Made by a program: the position numbers and the translations under genes. Under the pieces are notes generated by a model. It saw only the letters and a program-made list of their open reading frames with translations, had not been told where the DNA came from and did no database searches. Below are positions 62,159 to 64,000 of a stretch of 64,000 bases of DNA, in pieces. Location: assembly GCA_024642005.1 (NCBI GenBank), contig JAHECA010000008.1, forward strand, positions 62,001 to 126,000, read 5' to 3'. Source of the stretch: Robiginitalea sp. GTDB lineage: Bacteria > Bacteroidota > Bacteroidia > Flavobacteriales > Flavobacteriaceae. Each line of letters starts with the position of its first letter. The stretch's first letter is position 1.

Positions 62159-62638
62159 ATGGGCAAAGTAAAACTGGACGAAATAGATCATCAGATCCTG
62201 GATATGCTGATCGACAACACCCGGACCCCCTTTACCGACATCGCCAAAAAGTTGTTGATCTCGGCCGGGACCGTTCATGTACGGGTTAAGAAAATGGAAG
62301 AAGCCGGTATCATCCGGGGCAGTTCCCTTACGCTCGATTATGTAAAGCTAGGCTATGCCTTTATCGCCTACGTGGGGATCTTTCTTGAAAAGACCCACCA
62401 GACCAAGTTCGTCCTGGAAAGGCTTGTCGAAATACCGAATGTTACGGTGGCGCACATCACCACGGGGAAGTTCAATATCTTCTGCAAGATTCGGGCGCGC
62501 GATACCAACCACGCCAAAAATATCATTTTCCGGATAGACGATATAGATGGAATAAGCCGTACGGAAACCATGATTTCACTTGAAGAGAGCATTAATGACA
62601 AGAAACGTCTGATGCATACCATCTTCAACGAGATGTAA
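62159..62638 (+). CDS. Lrp/AsnC family transcriptional regulator
   Basis: The 159-residue protein has an N-terminal AsnC HTH (KLDEIDHQILDMLIDNTRTP, then FTDIAKKLLISAGTVHVRVKKM, about 25-46) and a C-terminal RAM (ligand-binding) domain (about 70-150). Lrp-type proteins sense amino acids or related metabolites and form octamers. The ligand is not evident. The gene is followed at 25 bases by the DinB gene and could share its transcript. Confidence 0.94.
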   Translation: MGKVKLDEIDHQILDMLIDNTRTPFTDIAKKLLISAGTVHVRVKKMEEAGIIRGSSLTLDYVKLGYAFIAYVGIFLEKTHQTKFVLERLVEIPNVTVAHITTGKFNIFCKIRARDTNHAKNIIFRIDDIDGISRTETMISLEESINDKKRLMHTIFNEM

Positions 62639-62663
62639 ATACCCGCGAATACTGCGCTGCACC

Positions 62664-63191
62664 ATGAATCTTTCACACTTGAGACAGGGCGATTGCCCGC
62701 CGTATTACCAAACGTATCTGGATACCCTGGAAGCCGATACTGATTTGCTTCAACTCCTAGAAAGTCAGCTCGAGAACTTCCCGCAATTCATTGCCAGCAT
62801 TCCGCCAGACAAATGGCACTATCGCTATGAGGAAGGAAAATGGTCCGTGGCAGAGGCCCTTATGCATGTTTTGGATACCGAGCGGGTTTTCCAGTACCGG
62901 GCGCTCCGGTTCGGGCGGAAAGACCCAACGCCACTTCCCGGGTTTGATCAGGATACCTGGGTTCCGAACAGCCGCGCTGGCCTTCATAACCCGACTGATG
63001 TAATTGAGGAGTACAGGGCGATCCGATCAGCTACCCTGTTACTTTACCGTTTTTTTGAAAAGGAAGATTTTTCCTGGAAGGGCACAGCGAGCGGCAGCCC
63101 GGTTAGCCTGGGAGCTTTGGGTTTCATGATTTGCGGGCATCAGAAGCACCACCGCAACATCCTTCGGGAACGTTACCTGGGCCGCTCCTGA
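62664..63191 (+). CDS. DinB family protein
   Basis: The 175-residue four-helix DinB/YfiT-like protein has candidate metal ligands in ALMHVLDTER (H68) and GHQKHHRNIL near the C-terminus; WHYRYEEGKWSVAEAL (about 51-66) is the typical first block. DinB-like proteins include thiol transferases that use bacillithiol or mycothiol. The thiol cofactor here cannot be told. It starts 25 bases after the Lrp gene. Confidence 0.9.
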   Translation: MNLSHLRQGDCPPYYQTYLDTLEADTDLLQLLESQLENFPQFIASIPPDKWHYRYEEGKWSVAEALMHVLDTERVFQYRALRFGRKDPTPLPGFDQDTWVPNSRAGLHNPTDVIEEYRAIRSATLLLYRFFEKEDFSWKGTASGSPVSLGALGFMICGHQKHHRNILRERYLGRS

Positions 63192-63192
63192 A

Positions 63193-63516
63193 TCAATCAT
63201 CCAGGTCGATCTCGCTCTCTTGCGACCCGTCGTATTCCCCTTCCAACTCACCTATAGCCGCCGCAGTTTGCTGCTCTTCGGGCTCACTGTCGTTTTCGAG
63301 TTCTTCGAAGTGGGAAAGCAGGTAACTCAGGTTGGTGCCGATCTTGACCAGATACAAGGTCTCTGTCGTTTGCAGTTCCACGGCTTCTATCCATTCACCT
63401 TTGGTATTTCTGAATGAAATGATGTCGTCGTCGCCATAACCCTGAGGGTACTTTTCCAACATCAGGCCCGCCAGTTCGGGGCTTAGCTTCTTGTAATCGA
63501 TAATCGCACGTTTCAT
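63193..63516 (-). CDS. conserved acidic protein of unknown function
   Basis: The 107-residue protein has a conserved N-terminal part (MKRAIIDYKKLSPELAGLML, GYGDDDIISFRNTKGEWIEA, about 27-46) and a very acidic C-terminal tail (about 70-107). It has no signal peptide or membrane segment. Homologues in flavobacteria are sometimes mislabelled DNA primase; there is no primase motif. The stop is one base from the DinB stop on the opposite strand. Confidence 0.8.
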   Translation of the reverse strand: MKRAIIDYKKLSPELAGLMLEKYPQGYGDDDIISFRNTKGEWIEAVELQTTETLYLVKIGTNLSYLLSHFEELENDSEPEEQQTAAAIGELEGEYDGSQESEIDLDD

Positions 63517-63635
63517 AACGGTTCGGTTGGGTACAGGCCAGATGGCCGGCAGTTATCCATATTCCGAATCTAGCCTATTTACCGAATTAGGGGAACAAGA
63601 AGTTGTGAAGTGACTTTTTTTTGTGGGTCAAAAGC

Positions 63636-64000
63636 CTAATCTGCGTAGTAATCAAAGGATTGTGCGATCAGATCGGCGGGTACCTGCTGGTCGTAGCAAG
63701 CCTTCCCAAGCGCTTCGAGCAGGCTAAACCGGATTTGCCCGTAGGCATTCTTTTTGTCGTGCCTCATCAGTGAGCCGATTTCCAGTTGCTGCTGGCGAGG
63801 TATGGTTACCCGCGGGAAGACCGACAAAATGGTTGCCTTGATGGCATCGCAGTCGCGAACTGGCAGCCCGCAAACCGACACCGACAAATGGGCCTCCAGT
63901 ATCATGCCTATGGCAATAGCCTCCCCGTGGAGCAGGGGAGGCGAAGTTTTGGAATTCAGGAAGGAAGACTCGATGGCATGGCCCAGGGTATGCCCAAAGT
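63636..64000 (-). CDS. aroB: 3-dehydroquinate synthase, 3' part, runs off the right edge
   Basis: The minus-strand frame continues past base 64000. The visible C-terminal portion holds FGHTLGHAIES and LLHGEAIAIGM, the zinc/NAD-binding signatures of AroB, and ends SFDYYAD. It catalyses the second step of the shikimate pathway. The N-terminal domain lies outside the window, so intactness cannot be judged. Confidence 0.93.
   Translation of the reverse strand, partial: FGHTLGHAIESSFLNSKTSPPLLHGEAIAIGMILEAHLSVSVCGLPVRDCDAIKATILSVFPRVTIPRQQQLEIGSLMRHDKKNAYGQIRFSLLEALGKACYDQQVPADLIAQSFDYYAD

Overview
The window is a 64 kb piece of a Bacteroidota chromosome, almost certainly Flavobacteriaceae. It is unusually GC-rich for that family; a genus such as Robiginitalea would fit, but this is not proven. 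The evidence is the protein families present (DUF4834, DUF6146, DUF6787, TIGR02757, BatA, a SusC-style TonB receptor, an alpha-oxoamine synthase of the sulfonolipid type) and the promoters, which follow the Bacteroidota pattern TTTG-N18..21-TAnnTTTG. Genes are dense, on both strands, with many 1-10 bp overlaps. I see no rRNA, tRNA, CRISPR array, insertion sequence or prophage. This is ordinary core chromosome, not an island.

Layout. 1-2408: alpha-E / circularly permuted ATP-grasp pair (minus). 2596-6035: secreted zinc metalloprotease and threonine aldolase. 6027-6712: DUF1508 protein and YbaB (minus). 6844-8901: oligopeptidase B. 8974-12619: a lipid module made of a cysteine-synthase-like PLP enzyme, an alpha-oxoamine synthase (probable cysteate fatty acyltransferase) and a convergent GNAT-fold candidate N-acyltransferase. 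12685-13737: outer-membrane barrel. 13816-19301: surface glycan operon (DUF4834, YfhO, GT4 glycosyltransferase, flippase). 19320-23457: secreted Tyr/Arg-rich protein and UvrA. 23702-25581: two tandem copies of an ECF-type sigma factor plus a 47-residue protein. 25610-28278: endonuclease III without Fe-S cysteines, Bcp peroxiredoxin, and a large unknown cytoplasmic protein. 28367-29630: MBL hydrolase and an anchored coiled-coil protein. 29627-33781: tight minus operon BatA / degenerate dihydroorotase / small membrane protein / carboxylesterase. 33880-39324: glycosyltransferase, SGNH hydrolase, secreted protein, S10 peptidase, TIGR02757, LolD-like ATPase. 39487-40396: FolE and a membrane protein. 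40433-43927: TonB receptor with a His/Cys-rich periplasmic partner, DUF6787, DUF6146. 44328-47204: ABC transporter operon ending in a LolA-like protein. 47219-50861: serA, serC, acyl-CoA reductase and a divergent ferredoxin. 50869-53044: regulatory-domain protein and SYLF protein. 53339-59103: YchF, ParE, ParC. 59123-60715: TerC, lipoprotein, HTH regulator. 60948-64000: zinc carboxypeptidase-like protein, Lrp regulator, DinB, acidic protein, and the 3' part of aroB.

The most interesting parts are the putative sulfonolipid locus, which has candidates for three successive steps, and the duplicated sigma-factor/micropeptide module. After them come the dihydroorotase homologue that has lost its metal ligands, the Fe-S-less Nth, the metal-uptake-like receptor pair, and a divergent promoter pair between ferredoxin and acyl-CoA reductase whose polymerase footprints must overlap. 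All functional statements are sequence-based inference; no database search was run.
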